From: Akkermansia sp.
GTDB lineage: Bacteria; Verrucomicrobiota; Verrucomicrobiia; Verrucomicrobiales; Akkermansiaceae
NCBI GenBank assembly: GCA_020047775.1
Contig: JAIFNK010000337.1
Location: 1-6,408 of the forward strand
Reading direction: 5' to 3'
Length of the DNA: 6,408 nucleotides
Both the position numbers and the translations under genes were made by a program. The notes under the pieces are model-generated. The model was not told where the DNA came from, ran no database searches, and was given only the letters and a program-made list of their open reading frames with translations. Below are positions 1 to 6,206 of this stretch, in pieces (positions within the stretch are counted from its first letter, which is position 1; the number at the start of each line of letters is the position of its first letter).

Positions 1-3000
1 TGGACAATCTTGATGTTGCCGAGGCCAAGGCTGCTGCCCGCGCCGCCGGTGGCGGTGAGTGTGCCGGGGCCGGTGGTTTCCACGTTGGCGAGGGTGAGCG
101 AACTTCCGACGTTGGCGATGTCGATACCGCTGCTGCCAGCAAAGGTGAAGCCACGGTCCACCGAGGCGTTGCCGCCGGTGTAGCGGAGCGTGCCGCCGGC
201 GAGGATGAGTCCGTCGATTCCGGTATCCGGATACTGTCCGAGTGCGCTGGGTGCGCCGGCGTTGTCGATGGTGGCGACCGACAGAATACCCGCGCCGATG
301 GAGACGGGGCCGGTGAAGGTGTTTTCGCTGGCAAGCACGAGCGTACCTCCGCCGGACTTGTGTAGGCCCAGGCCGAGGGAGTTCTGCTCGATGATCGTGT
401 TGATGGCAAGGGACGCGCCTGAGGCGACATTGACCGGAGCATCCGTGCTGAGGCTCAATCCGCCACCCGAGAACGTGACGCTGCCGTTGGACACGGCCAT
501 GCCGCCGATTTCCTTGGTGCCGCTGAGGGTCACGCCGTAGGTGCCTGTGGCATGGAATGCGGCGATTTGTCCTGGCGTCCATGCGTTATCGATGCCTGCA
601 AGGTCCGCTTGGGTGTTCCAGATGTTCGAGTCGTCCCAGGTTCCCGCAGGTCCGCCGGAGGGATTCCAGTAGGCCATGGCCGCGCCGTTGACCGTGAGAG
701 TGCCCGCGCCGGAGATCCAAGAGGAGTTGCCGCTGTTGTAGGTGCCCGGTAGCTGTTTGACGCCGTTGAGCTTGAGGCCGCCGATGGTGTCGCTGGCATT
801 GAGGGTGACAAGGCTGCCGGTATTACCGTAGAGGGTGAGCGTGGCGGTGTCGGACATCGCGTTGGCGGCGGCGAAGACCAGATTCGCGCCTTTGCCACCG
901 GTGGTGAAGTCGGCCATGACGGTCACATCGCCACCGAGCGCGCCTGCGGTGTTGGCGTTGATGGTGAAAAGGCTACCGTATTGTGTGGAAAGGAGAAGCT
1001 CGTCGAAGTTGTTAGCGACATTAAAGTTGGCAATGGTGGTATCCCTTCCACTGAGGGTGAGCCGATAGGGACCGGAAACCGGATAATTAAAGACCGGGTC
1101 CGTGCCGGACGAGTTATTTCCCATGATGATTTCGGCATTACCCTGCAAGGTGATGGCCGGCATCGGCACGGTGTGGTTATTGCGGAACATCAACTGCGAG
1201 CCATTGCCCAGAAAGATCATGGTCTTGCCGGCGGTGCCGATACAGTTGAAAACTTTGATGTCGTTTACATTATAACCTGCCTGAAGAAGCGAACCGTTGC
1301 CGATGGTCAGGTTGCCTTCGAAGACGGGAGTTAAAATGGAATTCGAAGATACCTGTTTTCCGGCGGGGATGACGACGTTATCGGTGCCAGTGGGAATCGG
1401 GCCGCTGTTGAGGTTCCAATTGGTGGCGAGGTTCCAGTTGTCGGCAGCGGCGGAACTATTGCCGGTAAAGGTCTGGATCTTCGGCTGAATGGGCACGATG
1501 GAGATCACCGTGTCGTCAATGATCGGGGAGAGGGTGTTGAGGTCGTTGCCGAGCGTGTCTTTGATCACCGCGCCTGCGGCGATGGCGAAGCGCAGGATGC
1601 CGGAGGCGGCACCGTTGGGTGTAATTGAAACGGTGACGACACCGGGCGAGGTTTCGGTGATGGTGCCGATGGTGATGGGTGCATCGCCGATGTTGATGAA
1701 ATCACCGGCATCGAGGGTGGCGGCATCGATGTCCTTGCTGAAGGTGAGCGTGAAGGTGATCGGGGTTCCGAGTTCGACCTGTTCGCCGTTTTTGTCATCG
1801 ACGATGTTGACCGGCGTGAGGACGGGCAGCACGGGATCCTGGCCGATGGAGATGACGAGGTTCACTGCGGAGCCATAGGCGGCAGATGCGCCGTCGGCGG
1901 GTGACTGGCTCAGGACATGGCCGGCGGGAACCGTCATGCTGTAAGCGGCGGATTGGGTCACCGTGCCTACGGTTAGAGCGGCATTGGTGATGACCGACTG
2001 CGCGAAAGATTCGAGCAAACCTTCCACGCGCGGCACCGTGCCAAGCGCGGGAATAGTGGCTGAAGCGGCGGCGGAAGCGGTGGTTTCGTTCAAGGCCGGA
2101 TGCTGGTCGCGTGCCTTGACGGTGTAGCCGTAGGCGATGCCGGGTGTGAGGCCGGTGTCGGTATAGACGTTGCTGGTTTGCCAGCCGCTGGAATTTCCGC
2201 CACCGGCGGTGCAGGTGAAAAGGTATTCCACGCCCATGCCATCGAGCGCGGGAGTGGCCGTCATGGTGATGGAGGAGGTGCTGGCGGGAGCTGGGGCGAC
2301 CGCGAAGGTCATCGGGTCGGGCGTGGGGGCGGTGATGTCAGGAGACATCGCTACGGTTCCCTGCAAGACGCTCTGGAGGGTGGCTCCGAAGCGGATTTCA
2401 TCGAGCAGCACGTTGGCCCCGCGCGAGAAGGTGAGGGTGTCGAAGGTGGCTTGGTCCACATTGGCCGTCAGCGAAGAGGTAGGCTGCGCGGGCAGAATCA
2501 TGGTCTGGTCCGGCAGATAGATTTCGATGGTGTCGTTGGTGGCACCCCAGGTGATCTTGCCGACCACCAGACGCGGATTGTCGTTCACAATGCCACCGTT
2601 CACGGTGTTGTCGTAGGCACCGGTCAGTGGCGCACCGACGGCGGCATCGTAGTATTGGGCCGCATAAACGGCCTTCTCGGCGAGCCTGACACCGAGTCCC
2701 GAGCCGGGTTGGCCACCATCGTCAGGAATGTTCGGGCCGTAGGGGAAACTGTTGTTGGCCAGGGCGAGGTCGATGATGCTCCCACCTCTGATCCACCCGC
2801 CATATCCGCCCATGACCACGCTGAACCAAAGGGTCGCCCCGTTGTCCATGAGTCCCCTCTCGGCCAGCGCGGACGGGCTAATGGGACGCGAACCGCCGGG
2901 ACTGTTGATGGCGACACTTTTCATCCGGTTGCCCGTGGTGGGCAGGGTGCCGTAGGGTAGTGTGGGTGCTTCGGTGGTGATCTGCAAACCGGTCGTCCAT

Positions 3001-6000
3001 GTTCCGGTGAGACCGATTTCCGAAGCGCCGGATTTGCCGTGGAGATTGCCGGCCGCGTAATTAAACGGCTCGTAGATCGCCAGTCCGACTGGGGCGGCGG
3101 TGTTCACCGTGACGCTCACCGTGGCGGTGGCCGTCTGGCCATCACTGTCCTCTGCCTCGAAGGTGATGCTGTCCGCGCCAGAGTAATTGGCAACGGAGGT
3201 ATAGACCAGATGGGGCGCGGTGCCGGACAGGTAGCCATGATCCGGGCCGCTGGTCACCGTGTAGTTGAGCGCGTAACCCTCGGGATCAGCTCCGGTTAGA
3301 AGCACCTGAGTCGGGGTGCCCTGCGCGGCGATGAGCGACTGGTTGTTTGCCGTCGGCGGGGCATTGGTGGGAAGGTTTCCAGCGGAATCCCGTAGAGTCA
3401 CTGCGACGGTTTTGGAAACTTCGGTCAGACCGTGCGAGTCGGACATGGTCACTTCAAACAGGTATTCGCCGGGAATGCCGTCGAAGACGACGGTGGCATC
3501 CTTGGCGGTGCTCGTGCCGTTGGGCGAGAAGCTCACTGCACCCGCGCCACGCAGCTTGCGCCAGGTGTAAATCGAGACGGGATTGGAGCGGTTCTTCGAA
3601 TGCACCCGCAGGACGGTCGATTTCTGCGGCAAATTGAAGGTGGCTTGGTCCGGGATGATCCAGTCGATACTCTTTAAAGGTGTGAGGACTTCCGGATTGG
3701 TGTCGGCGGCGATGGCGGCGAGCACCGCCTGCGCCTCGGGAATGCCGTATTTCGCACCGCTATCGATCAAGACCTGACAGAAGTGATCGACATCGGGATC
3801 CGGCGTGACCGTATTGCACGATCCCGCATAGTCAGCAAGGAGGTTGAGAGGACTAGAGATTCCCCCACCTTCGTATCCCAGATCCTCGGCAAAACGAACG
3901 GCCAGAGGAACGCCGTCGGCCTTGCCTTTCGATTGCAGCAAGGACATGGCAGGCAGGCGGGCAAGCGGAGTCCCCATGCCGGCAGGAGCATTGGTGTAAG
4001 CGATGTTCACGAAGACATCGCCAAGCTGCTCAATGTCCGTTTGTGTGAGCTTGGGGTAGATGGTTTCCAGAGCTCTGCGCACATCGGCCTGGGCGTTTGC
4101 GGCGCAGACGCGCATGGCACCATAGAGCAACTCGCGGTCGAGGCCGACCAGATCATGAGTATAAAGAGCGGCGTGGGCAGCGAACACGGCGGTGCAGAGG
4201 TTGCCAGTGACCGTTTGCATTGGATCTACAGGGTCAAGTGGCAGGAGAGGTCTCGCGTTGGCAATGCATGCCTGCATGAGGATGTTCACATGGGTCTTAA
4301 GAATTGTGCCTTTGCCCGACCAAACATATCCCGCCAGGGCTTTGGAGGCATGGAAGCGCACGACAAAATTCGGGTCCGTGATGAGAGGCAGCAGCACCGT
4401 GACCGAACTGGTATCTCCGATTTCCGATATGGCGATACAAGCCCCGGCGCGGGCATAGAAATTGGCGGATTCGTTGGCGGCCATCTCGTGCAGGATGGGC
4501 AGAATGGTGGCGTATTCCGACGTGCGCAGCTTGAGTTCCCGACCGACGTTGCGCCGCACCTTGGGCGACCAACTCGTGATGTCCTGCAACAGTTCGGCGG
4601 TGGTGCGGGAGGCGGGATTGTAGGTGTTAAACGAGGCGAAAGCGACCTCCGGCATTTGCGCAGGCGAGATCCAGTTGGCGGTGTCCTGATCCTTGCCGGT
4701 CAGATAAGTCTGGCGCAGCGGCATGGCATAAGTCAGCAGCATGGGCGTGGCCATCAGGCAACCGCCTTGACCAATGAGGGAATCGACTTCAACCCCACCG
4801 CTAGAGAAACTGTTATAGACAAAGCTGCCGTCCCACCTGCGGGCGAGTTCATACATCCAGCGGGTTTCGCGGAAGTAATGGGCCATGGCATCCGGCCCGC
4901 CGACATTCGCGCCGAGCGGAGCATAGAGGAAGGCGAAGAAGGAACCGGTGTGGCCGATGTCGCGCTCGTTGATGCCAGCGGCGGTGCTGGCCTTGGCGTA
5001 GTATCTGGTGGATTCGACGCGGCCGCCCTCAAGCTGGAAGGCGAGTGCCTGCATACCGGCCTTGCCGTTGGTATCATGGCCTTCATAGGCAAGTTCCTCG
5101 CCGTAGCCCGCGCAGCCAAGGTGGGTGAATTGGGCGTAAAAGGCGCCAGCGCGCTCGATGCCAGCGATGATTTCAGGATCGGTCAGACCGCATTTTTTGG
5201 CGAGAGTCAGGCCGATGTAGCAGGGAATCGCGGCAGCATTGATCGGGCCGTAGCCGACGTTGTAGGGGCCGTTGACCGGGGTGTTGCGGAACCCGGGGTT
5301 AGTGAAATAGTGGCCGCAGGTGCCGAACATGCTCTGGCCATTGGCGATGCAGTGGGCATAGGCACGGATGGACGGCAACACGTCGGGATCGGGAGTCCCC
5401 ATCTTCACAGTGTGCAGGTAATACTCGGACAGTGCGATCAGCCTGGGACCAATGTGCCAGGGTTTGGCGATATTGCCGTCGGACATGGATACGCCGGAGG
5501 TATAAAGCGCAATGGTGGCAGGGGGCAGGATGAGCTCGCGCACATCGGCGGTGGCCTTCGCCTGGCGGGCGGCGTTGTTTGGGTTGTTCGGGTCGTTGGC
5601 CGCCAAAATCGTCAGTGCCGAATAACGCCAATTGCCGTCATTGGCATTGGTGTTCATCATCCATTGAATGCCCTTTTCCAGGATGGCCGCCGACTTCGGG
5701 CAGTCGTAGGGAGCGGTGGCACTGTAGGCACCCAGGGTTTCGAGGGTCAGTGGAACGATGGAGGTCACCCCCGCGCGCCAGCGCAGGATTTTGAGGGTGG
5801 CCGGGCTTTGCGCCTCGGCATCGCTGATGGCATTGCCAAAGGCCTCCCTGGCGTCTTGGGTGAAATTCACCGGATCCGCGCCCGTGCCGCTGGCACCGAG
5901 GATCACATCGTTCACCGCCATGATGCCGGCAGCAGGCGATCCAGCCGCCACGGATCTAACGAGAAACTGGCGGGCATTGGGGGTTCTGACACCTTCCCGG

Positions 6001-6206
6001 TAGCACCAGCCCGCCATGCCGGTAGGGCCGAGGTTCCATTGGTCGCCGTCGGTGGGGACACCGCCGGTCGTCAGGTCCGGAGCCGCGGCATTCACTTGGC
6101 AGGTCATGCAGAGTGCGGCGGCGATGAAGAGGGAACGGACCGGTGCCAGACGTAGGAAAATTTGGAATATACCGGACATCAGGGTGGGATTCAGAAGGCG
6201 GCGCAT
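1..6206 (-). CDS. Giant secreted multidomain protein: DUF6288-like head, Ig/LamG/PASTA stalk, autotransporter-type beta-strand repeats (C-terminus outside window)
   Basis: A single minus-strand frame is open from the ATG at 6206 to the window edge, giving at least 2,068 residues with no stop. Frame register agrees at every domain checked along its length. The order is: signal peptide (1-41), PDZ-like segment (about 44-158), helical toroid-like region (165-510), HEAT-like region (535-840), PKD-like (848-938), Ig/cadherin-like (947-1036), LamG-like jelly roll (1043-1280), FN3-like (1292-1389), PASTA (1391-1455), bacterial Ig-like (1458-1573) and beta-helix/PATR passenger (1576 onward). The protein should be exported by Sec and act at the cell surface or outside the cell. 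The start was chosen because it places a basic N-terminus and hydrophobic stretch directly before an Ala-X-Ala site. No Shine-Dalgarno sequence precedes it, and an ATG 51 codons upstream (6359) is in the same open frame. A PEP-CTERM anchor or an autotransporter barrel is plausible at the missing C-terminus, but neither is visible. Substrate and biological role are unknown. Confidence 0.93.
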   Translation of the reverse strand, partial: MRRLLNPTLMSGIFQIFLRLAPVRSLFIAAALCMTCQVNAAAPDLTTGGVPTDGDQWNLGPTGMAGWCYREGVRTPNARQFLVRSVAAGSPAAGIMAVNDVILGASGTGADPVNFTQDAREAFGNAISDAEAQSPATLKILRWRAGVTSIVPLTLETLGAYSATAPYDCPKSAAILEKGIQWMMNTNANDGNWRYSALTILAANDPNNPNNAARQAKATADVRELILPPATIALYTSGVSMSDGNIAKPWHIGPRLIALSEYYLHTVKMGTPDPDVLPSIRAYAHCIANGQSMFGTCGHYFTNPGFRNTPVNGPYNVGYGPINAAAIPCYIGLTLAKKCGLTDPEIIAGIERAGAFYAQFTHLGCAGYGEELAYEGHDTNGKAGMQALAFQLEGGRVESTRYYAKASTAAGINERDIGHTGSFFAFLYAPLGANVGGPDAMAHYFRETRWMYELARRWDGSFVYNSFSSGGVEVDSLIGQGGCLMATPMLLTYAMPLRQTYLTGKDQDTANWISPAQMPEVAFASFNTYNPASRTTAELLQDITSWSPKVRRNVGRELKLRTSEYATILPILHEMAANESANFYARAGACIAISEIGDTSSVTVLLPLITDPNFVVRFHASKALAGYVWSGKGTILKTHVNILMQACIANARPLLPLDPVDPMQTVTGNLCTAVFAAHAALYTHDLVGLDRELLYGAMRVCAANAQADVRRALETIYPKLTQTDIEQLGDVFVNIAYTNAPAGMGTPLARLPAMSLLQSKGKADGVPLAVRFAEDLGYEGGGISSPLNLLADYAGSCNTVTPDPDVDHFCQVLIDSGAKYGIPEAQAVLAAIAADTNPEVLTPLKSIDWIIPDQATFNLPQKSTVLRVHSKNRSNPVSIYTWRKLRGAGAVSFSPNGTSTAKDATVVFDGIPGEYLFEVTMSDSHGLTEVSKTVAVTLRDSAGNLPTNAPPTANNQSLIAAQGTPTQVLLTGADPEGYALNYTVTSGPDHGYLSGTAPHLVYTSVANYSGADSITFEAEDSDGQTATATVSVTVNTAAPVGLAIYEPFNYAAGNLHGKSGASEIGLTGTWTTGLQITTEAPTLPYGTLPTTGNRMKSVAINSPGGSRPISPSALAERGLMDNGATLWFSVVMGGYGGWIRGGSIIDLALANNSFPYGPNIPDDGGQPGSGLGVRLAEKAVYAAQYYDAAVGAPLTGAYDNTVNGGIVNDNPRLVVGKITWGATNDTIEIYLPDQTMILPAQPTSSLTANVDQATFDTLTFSRGANVLLDEIRFGATLQSVLQGTVAMSPDITAPTPDPMTFAVAPAPASTSSITMTATPALDGMGVEYLFTCTAGGGNSSGWQTSNVYTDTGLTPGIAYGYTVKARDQHPALNETTASAAASATIPALGTVPRVEGLLESFAQSVITNAALTVGTVTQSAAYSMTVPAGHVLSQSPADGASAAYGSAVNLVISIGQDPVLPVLTPVNIVDDKNGEQVELGTPITFTLTFSKDIDAATLDAGDFINIGDAPITIGTITETSPGVVTVSITPNGAASGILRFAIAAGAVIKDTLGNDLNTLSPIIDDTVISIVPIQPKIQTFTGNSSAAADNWNLATNWNLNSGPIPTGTDNVVIPAGKQVSSNSILTPVFEGNLTIGNGSLLQAGYNVNDIKVFNCIGTAGKTMIFLGNGSQLMFRNNHTVPMPAITLQGNAEIIMGNNSSGTDPVFNYPVSGPYRLTLSGRDTTIANFNVANNFDELLLSTQYGSLFTINANTAGALGGDVTVMADFTTGGKGANLVFAAANAMSDTATLTLYGNTGSLVTLNASDTIGGLKLNGVKQLPGTYNSGNSSWISGAGTLTVNGAAMAYWNPSGGPAGTWDDSNIWNTQADLAGIDNAWTPGQIAAFHATGTYGVTLSGTKEIGGMAVSNGSVTFSGGGLSLSTDAPVNVASGASLAINTIIEQNSLGLGLHKSGGGTLVLASENTFTGPVSIGAGILSVATIDNAGAPSALGQYPDTGIDGLILAGGTLRYTGGNASVDRGFTFAGSSGIDIANVGSSLTLANVETTGPGTLTATGGAGSSLGLGNIKIV
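3..671 (-). repeat. Autotransporter-associated beta-strand repeat (PATR) region
   Basis: Residues 1846-2068 start with YWNPSGGPAGTWDDSNIWNT, the usual opening of a repeat block. They contain one clear PATR unit at residues 1947-1984 (positions 255-368): GLHKSGGGTLVLASENTFTG then PVSIGAGILSVATIDNAG. This matches the 'L.K.G.GTL.L...NTF.G...I..G.L.V' consensus. It is followed by the usual intervening pattern GLILAGGTLRYTGG ... DRGFTFAGSSGIDI and by what looks like the start of another unit (TTGPGTLTATGGAG). The array is cut by the window edge, so the number of repeats is unknown. These proteins are exported, and in Verrucomicrobiota they commonly end in PEP-CTERM or a barrel domain. Confidence 0.8.
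672..1481 (-). other. Beta-helix passenger region, first half
   Basis: Residues 1576-1845 open with TFTGNSSAAADNWNLATNWN (two NWNL copies, W1591 and W1597). This is followed by IPTGTDNVVIPAG, a 'W...NW..G..P...D.V.I..G' start often seen before right-handed beta-helix regions. Short strands with regularly spaced N/G turns follow (NLTIGNGSLLQAG; ITLQGNAEIIMGNNSSG; LTLSGRDTTIANFNVANNF; ATLTLYGNTGSLVTLNASDT; LTVNGAAM). Composition is rich in G, N, T, A and S, with one Cys (1655). The pattern fits an exported fibre or autotransporter-type passenger. Confidence 0.65.
1488..1835 (-). other. Bacterial Ig-like (SbsA/Big_5-type) domain
   Basis: Residues 1458-1573 include LTPVNIVDDKNGEQVELGTP, ITFTLTFSKDIDAATLDAGD and FINIGDAPITIGTITETSPG, then VVTVSITP and GILRFAIAAGAVIKDTLGND. 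The 'TFTLTFSK.ID..TL...DF......' and 'G.L...I..GA..D..GN' elements are typical of SbsA-type Ig-like domains of S-layer and surface proteins. It links the PASTA domain to the beta-helix passenger and closes with DDTVISIVP. Confidence 0.7.
1842..2036 (-). other. Single PASTA domain
   Basis: Residues 1391-1455 (65 residues, the usual PASTA length) read VPRVEGLLESFAQSVITNAA, then LTVGTVTQSAAYSMTVPAGH, then VLSQSPADGASAAYGSAVNL and VISIG. All the family landmarks are present: opening 'VP.V.G', an alpha helix with 'A...I..A.L.VG.V', 'VP.G.V.SQSP..G' and a closing 'GS.V.L.IS.G'. PASTA domains are best known from penicillin-binding proteins and Ser/Thr kinases, where some bind muropeptides. Lone copies also occur in large secreted proteins. 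Muropeptide binding here is not demonstrated. Confidence 0.85.
2040..2333 (-). other. FN3-like beta domain
   Basis: Residues 1292-1389 run from TPDPMTFAVAPAPASTSSIT through EYLFTCTAGGGNSSGWQTSN, VYTDTGLTPGIAYGYTVKARDQ and ETTASAAASATIP. The 'TDTGLTPG..Y.Y.V.A.D' segment is the classic fibronectin type III E-F-G strand pattern, and the opening 'P.P..F...P....SS.TMTA' fits strands A-B. It probably serves as a spacer between the jelly roll and the PASTA domain. Confidence 0.65.
2367..3080 (-). other. LamG-like jelly-roll domain
   Basis: Residues 1043-1280 start with AIYEPFNYAAGNLHGKSG and end near VLLDEIRFGATLQSVL. The opening 'YEPFNY.AG.L.G' and the closing 'DEIR.G....V' are the two ends of a concanavalin/LamG-type sandwich common in exported Verrucomicrobiota and Planctomycetota proteins. 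In between are strands such as ATLWFSVVMGGYGGW, NDNPRLVVGKITWGA and DTIEIYLPDQTM, as expected for this fold. Such domains often bind carbohydrate or protein surfaces. No ligand can be assigned. Confidence 0.72.
3099..3368 (-). other. Tandem-95/cadherin-like Ig domain
   Basis: Residues 947-1036 carry the hallmark order of this class: NAPPTANNQSL, then TPTQVLLTGADPEGYALNYTV, then GPDHGYLSGTAPHLVYT, then NYSGADSITFEAEDSDGQTATATVSVTVN. The 'APPTA...', 'G.DPEG..L.Y.V...P.HG.L', 'VYT...NYSG.DS.TF...D..G..AT..V...V' signature is that of Ig-like VCBS/tandem-95 repeats in bacterial adhesins and surface proteins. Only one copy is present, whereas these domains usually occur in runs. Acidic D/E residues could bind calcium, but this is inference. 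Confidence 0.8.
3393..3665 (-). other. PKD-like beta-sandwich domain
   Basis: Residues 848-938 begin with DWIIPDQATFNLPQKSTVLR and continue through IYTWRKLRGAGAVSFSPNG, then ATVVFDGIPGEYLFEVTMSD and GLTEVSKTVAVTL. The 'YTWRK..G.G.VSF......A.V.F...G.Y.F.V...D' progression is typical of PKD/K319L-like domains, which act as rigid spacers in secreted proteins. It directly follows the helical head and starts the beta-rich stalk. The exact subfamily was not determined. Confidence 0.65.
3687..4604 (-). other. HEAT-like helical repeat region
   Basis: Residues 535-840 are alpha-helical. They include one good HEAT-type unit at about 581-628: ARAGACIAISEIGD, a helix with VTVLLPLITD, then PNFVVRFHASKALAGY. 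This carries the typical '.R..A...L..IGD....V..L...L.D....VR..A..AL' pattern. Further helices follow (TGNLCTAVFAAHAA; RELLYGAMRVCAANAQADVRRAL; EAQAVLAAIAADTNPEV). Such repeats usually mediate protein binding and commonly accompany DUF6288-like modules, as far as I recall. Later units are degenerate, so the number of repeats is uncertain. Confidence 0.6.
4677..5714 (-). other. Helical, toroid-like catalytic-looking region (DUF6288-like)
   Basis: Residues 165-510 begin at APYDCPKS and consist of successive amphipathic helices separated by Gly/Asn-rich loops. Examples are AAILEKGIQWMMNTNANDGNW (173-193, whose end resembles the 'DGNW' of alpha/alpha toroids), SIRAYAHCIANGQSMFGTCGHYF and GYGPINAAAIPCYIGLTLAKK. 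Conserved-looking polar clusters include YGEELAYEGHDTNGKAG (368-384) and NERDIGHTGSFF (413-424). The spacing suggests an alpha/alpha barrel like those of terpene cyclase/prenyltransferase-fold or polysaccharide-processing proteins. This is a fold inference only. The E/H/D clusters are candidates for an active site, but no known catalytic motif can be named. Seven of the region's residues are Cys (169, 286, 297, 329, 339, 365, 483). Confidence 0.55.
5733..6077 (-). other. PDZ-like N-terminal segment of DUF6288-type module
   Basis: Just after the signal peptide comes PDLTTGG, then WNLGPTGMAGWCYRE (residues 57-71). Next is the PDZ-like string FLVRSVAAGSPAAGIMAVND followed by VILG (81-104), where 'V..GSPA...V.DVI.G' is the usual PDZ carboxylate-loop and beta-strand signature. 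The segment ends in AREAFGNAISDAE (119-131) and a strand pair LKILRWRAG / SIVPLTLETLG. This order (PDL..GG, NLGPTG..GW, PDZ, then YS.TAPYDCPKS) matches my memory of DUF6288 proteins from Verrucomicrobiota and Planctomycetota. No family search was run. PDZ domains usually bind peptide C-termini or exposed strands. The ligand here is unknown. Confidence 0.65.
6084..6206 (-). other. Sec signal peptide of the giant protein
   Basis: Residues 1-41 have arginines at 2, 3, 19 and 24, then the hydrophobic run SLFIAAALCM, then CQVNA-AAP. This looks like a type I signal peptidase site (V-N-A or N-A-A before A-P). The n-region is long, about 24 residues, so translation might instead begin at Met10 (codon at 6179-6177), which keeps the same core. 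The cysteines at 33 and 36 are not followed by a lipobox-like context at the cleavage point, so a lipoprotein is not favoured. The export signal is clear; the exact start and cleavage residue are not. Confidence 0.8.

Noticed and set aside
530..898. Short minus-strand open frames in other registers (also 923-1138, 1565-1798, 2624-2917, 4297-4572, 4754-5119, 5299-5631)
   Set aside because: They overlap the giant gene on the same strand in different frames and give Pro/Ser/Arg-rich translations typical of out-of-frame reading.
2100..2960. A 286-codon open frame on the plus strand
   Set aside because: It is in the same antisense register and overlies the jelly-roll and FN3-like domains of the minus-strand gene. 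Its low-complexity G/R/V/H translation shows no family resemblance.
2442..3651. An exact 16-base repeat (2442-2457 and 3636-3651), both encoding DQATF in the gene's frame
   Set aside because: The flanking protein sequences do not align (one in the PKD-like domain, one in the jelly roll), so this is best explained by shared codon preference and chance.
3783..6155. A 790-codon open frame on the plus strand
   Set aside because: It is in exact codon register with the minus-strand gene, so each of its stops would need a TTA, CTA or TCA codon in that gene, and a GC-rich gene rarely uses these. Its translation is rich in G, R, H and V without any recognisable domain, while the minus-strand reading gives clear domains throughout.
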